From NCBI GenBank assembly GCA_013399875.1, contig VXAZ01010877.1, forward strand, positions 557,772-621,771: a stretch of 64,000 bases of DNA. Reading direction: 5' to 3'. The stretch's first letter is position 1; each line of letters begins with the position of its first letter. Origin of the DNA: Gymnorhina tibicen (Eukaryota; Chordata; Aves; Passeriformes; Artamidae). Below are positions 63,606 to 64,000 of this stretch, in pieces. A model generated the notes under the pieces. The model was not told where the DNA came from. It saw only the letters and a program-made list of their open reading frames with translations, and did not search any database. The position numbers and the translations under genes were made by a program.

Positions 63606-63840
63606 CATATTAGGTTAGGCTATCAGCGTTTCCAGGAAACAAAACAAGTACATGCGCATTTCAAACACCAGTCGGGAATACACAGTGGCATTTCGTTTGC
63701 CACTAGAGCACTGTTCGGTCCGGCCACAGCAGGAGGAAACGGGTGAGCTCTGAAGGATCTCCGGGCGGCCCCACTGACCCCCGACATCAGCGGCCTCCTC
63801 GCCCGGCCCCGCCTCCCGGCAGCCCCCGCGCCGCCCGGCA

Positions 63841-63864
63841 TCGCGAGACTCTCGGCTCTCGCGA
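63841..63864. promoter_or_regulatory. inverted pair of TCGCGAGA promoter elements
   Basis: TCGCGAGA and TCTCGCGA are separated by 8 bases (CTCTCGGC). Each is most of the TCTCGCGAGA palindrome known from CpG-island promoters. Confidence 0.7.
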
Positions 63865-63873
63865 CAGCGGGGC

Positions 63874-63884
63874 GCCGCCATCTT
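63874..63884 (-). promoter_or_regulatory. YY1-type site
   Basis: AAGATGGCGGC on the minus strand is the YY1 consensus, commonly found close to transcription starts. Confidence 0.65.
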
Positions 63885-64000
63885 ACCCGCTCGCTCGGGC
63901 GCTCGTTCCGTCGGGCGCTGCGGCTCAGGGCGGCGGGGGGGCCGCCCGTCCCGGACCGCGCCGCCGCCACACTCGGCCGCGCCGCCCTCCGGCGGGGGGG

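Larger units (their letters stand above)
63715..64000 (+). promoter_or_regulatory. CpG island, probable RBM26 promoter / 5' end (cut by window edge)
   Basis: Very GC- and CpG-rich sequence begins near 63715 and continues to the window end. It contains an inverted pair TCGCGAGA (63841-63848) and TCTCGCGA (63857-63864), and GCCGCCATCTT (63874-63884), a YY1-type site. All are characteristic of TATA-less housekeeping and bidirectional promoters. In human the neighbour upstream of NDFIP2 is RBM26, oriented head to head with it, which would place RBM26 on the plus strand starting here. The expected RBM26 first coding exon is not in the window, so the gene assignment rests on gene order only. Confidence 0.55.

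Noticed and set aside
63623..63970. 115-codon minus-strand open frame in the right CpG island as NDFIP2 exon 1
   Set aside because: It lacks the RYQV-type end expected before the next exon and runs past the island into AT-rich sequence.
1..64000. CRISPR arrays, operons, tRNA or rRNA genes
   Set aside because: No regularly spaced repeats, no cloverleaf-like sequence with A and B boxes, and no rRNA motif noticed. The sequence is vertebrate nuclear DNA.

Overview
The window is vertebrate nuclear DNA, almost certainly from a bird. It is AT-rich, has no prokaryote-like gene packing, and carries many CR1 LINE fragments with the typical avian 3' end (antisense form: a cACAGAATGG-type start followed by TTGGAAGGGACC). 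Neighbouring genes are identified from exon translations and from remembered human chromosome 13q31 gene order, not from a database search.

Left part (1 to about 27.6 kb): the 5' half of NDFIP2 on the minus strand. Three coding exons are certain. They lie at 9344-9500, 7773-7900 and 818-905, with canonical GT/AG splice sites and matching phases. They encode the cytosolic PY-motif region (two PPPY motifs and one LPTY) and the start of the first membrane segment. The remaining exons lie to the left, outside the window. The first exon and promoter are placed in the CpG island at about 27.0-27.7 kb. A 250-base assembly gap sits in the middle of that island and probably contains the start codon. 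NDFIP2 is an adaptor that recruits and activates NEDD4-family ubiquitin ligases on Golgi and endosomal membranes.

Middle part (about 27.7 to 63.7 kb): an intergenic region with no supportable protein gene. It holds CR1 copies of different ages, one LTR-like element inserted within an old CR1, simple repeats and several small inverted repeats. One CR1 pair is joined head to head in opposite orientations.

Right edge (about 63.7 to 64.0 kb): a second CpG island with an inverted pair of TCGCGAGA elements and a YY1-type site. By conserved gene order this is the likely promoter of RBM26, transcribed rightwards out of the window. A strong splice donor on the minus strand suggests a divergent transcript. 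In human, RBM26 and NDFIP2 are divergent neighbours, which fits this layout.

I found no undescribed gene system. The items most worth checking are the apparent loss of the ancestral splice acceptor of the third visible NDFIP2 exon, the promoter architecture at the right edge, a strong candidate CTCF site in an NDFIP2 intron, a CR1 copy whose single N probably hides about 275 bases, and the rearranged CR1 structures.
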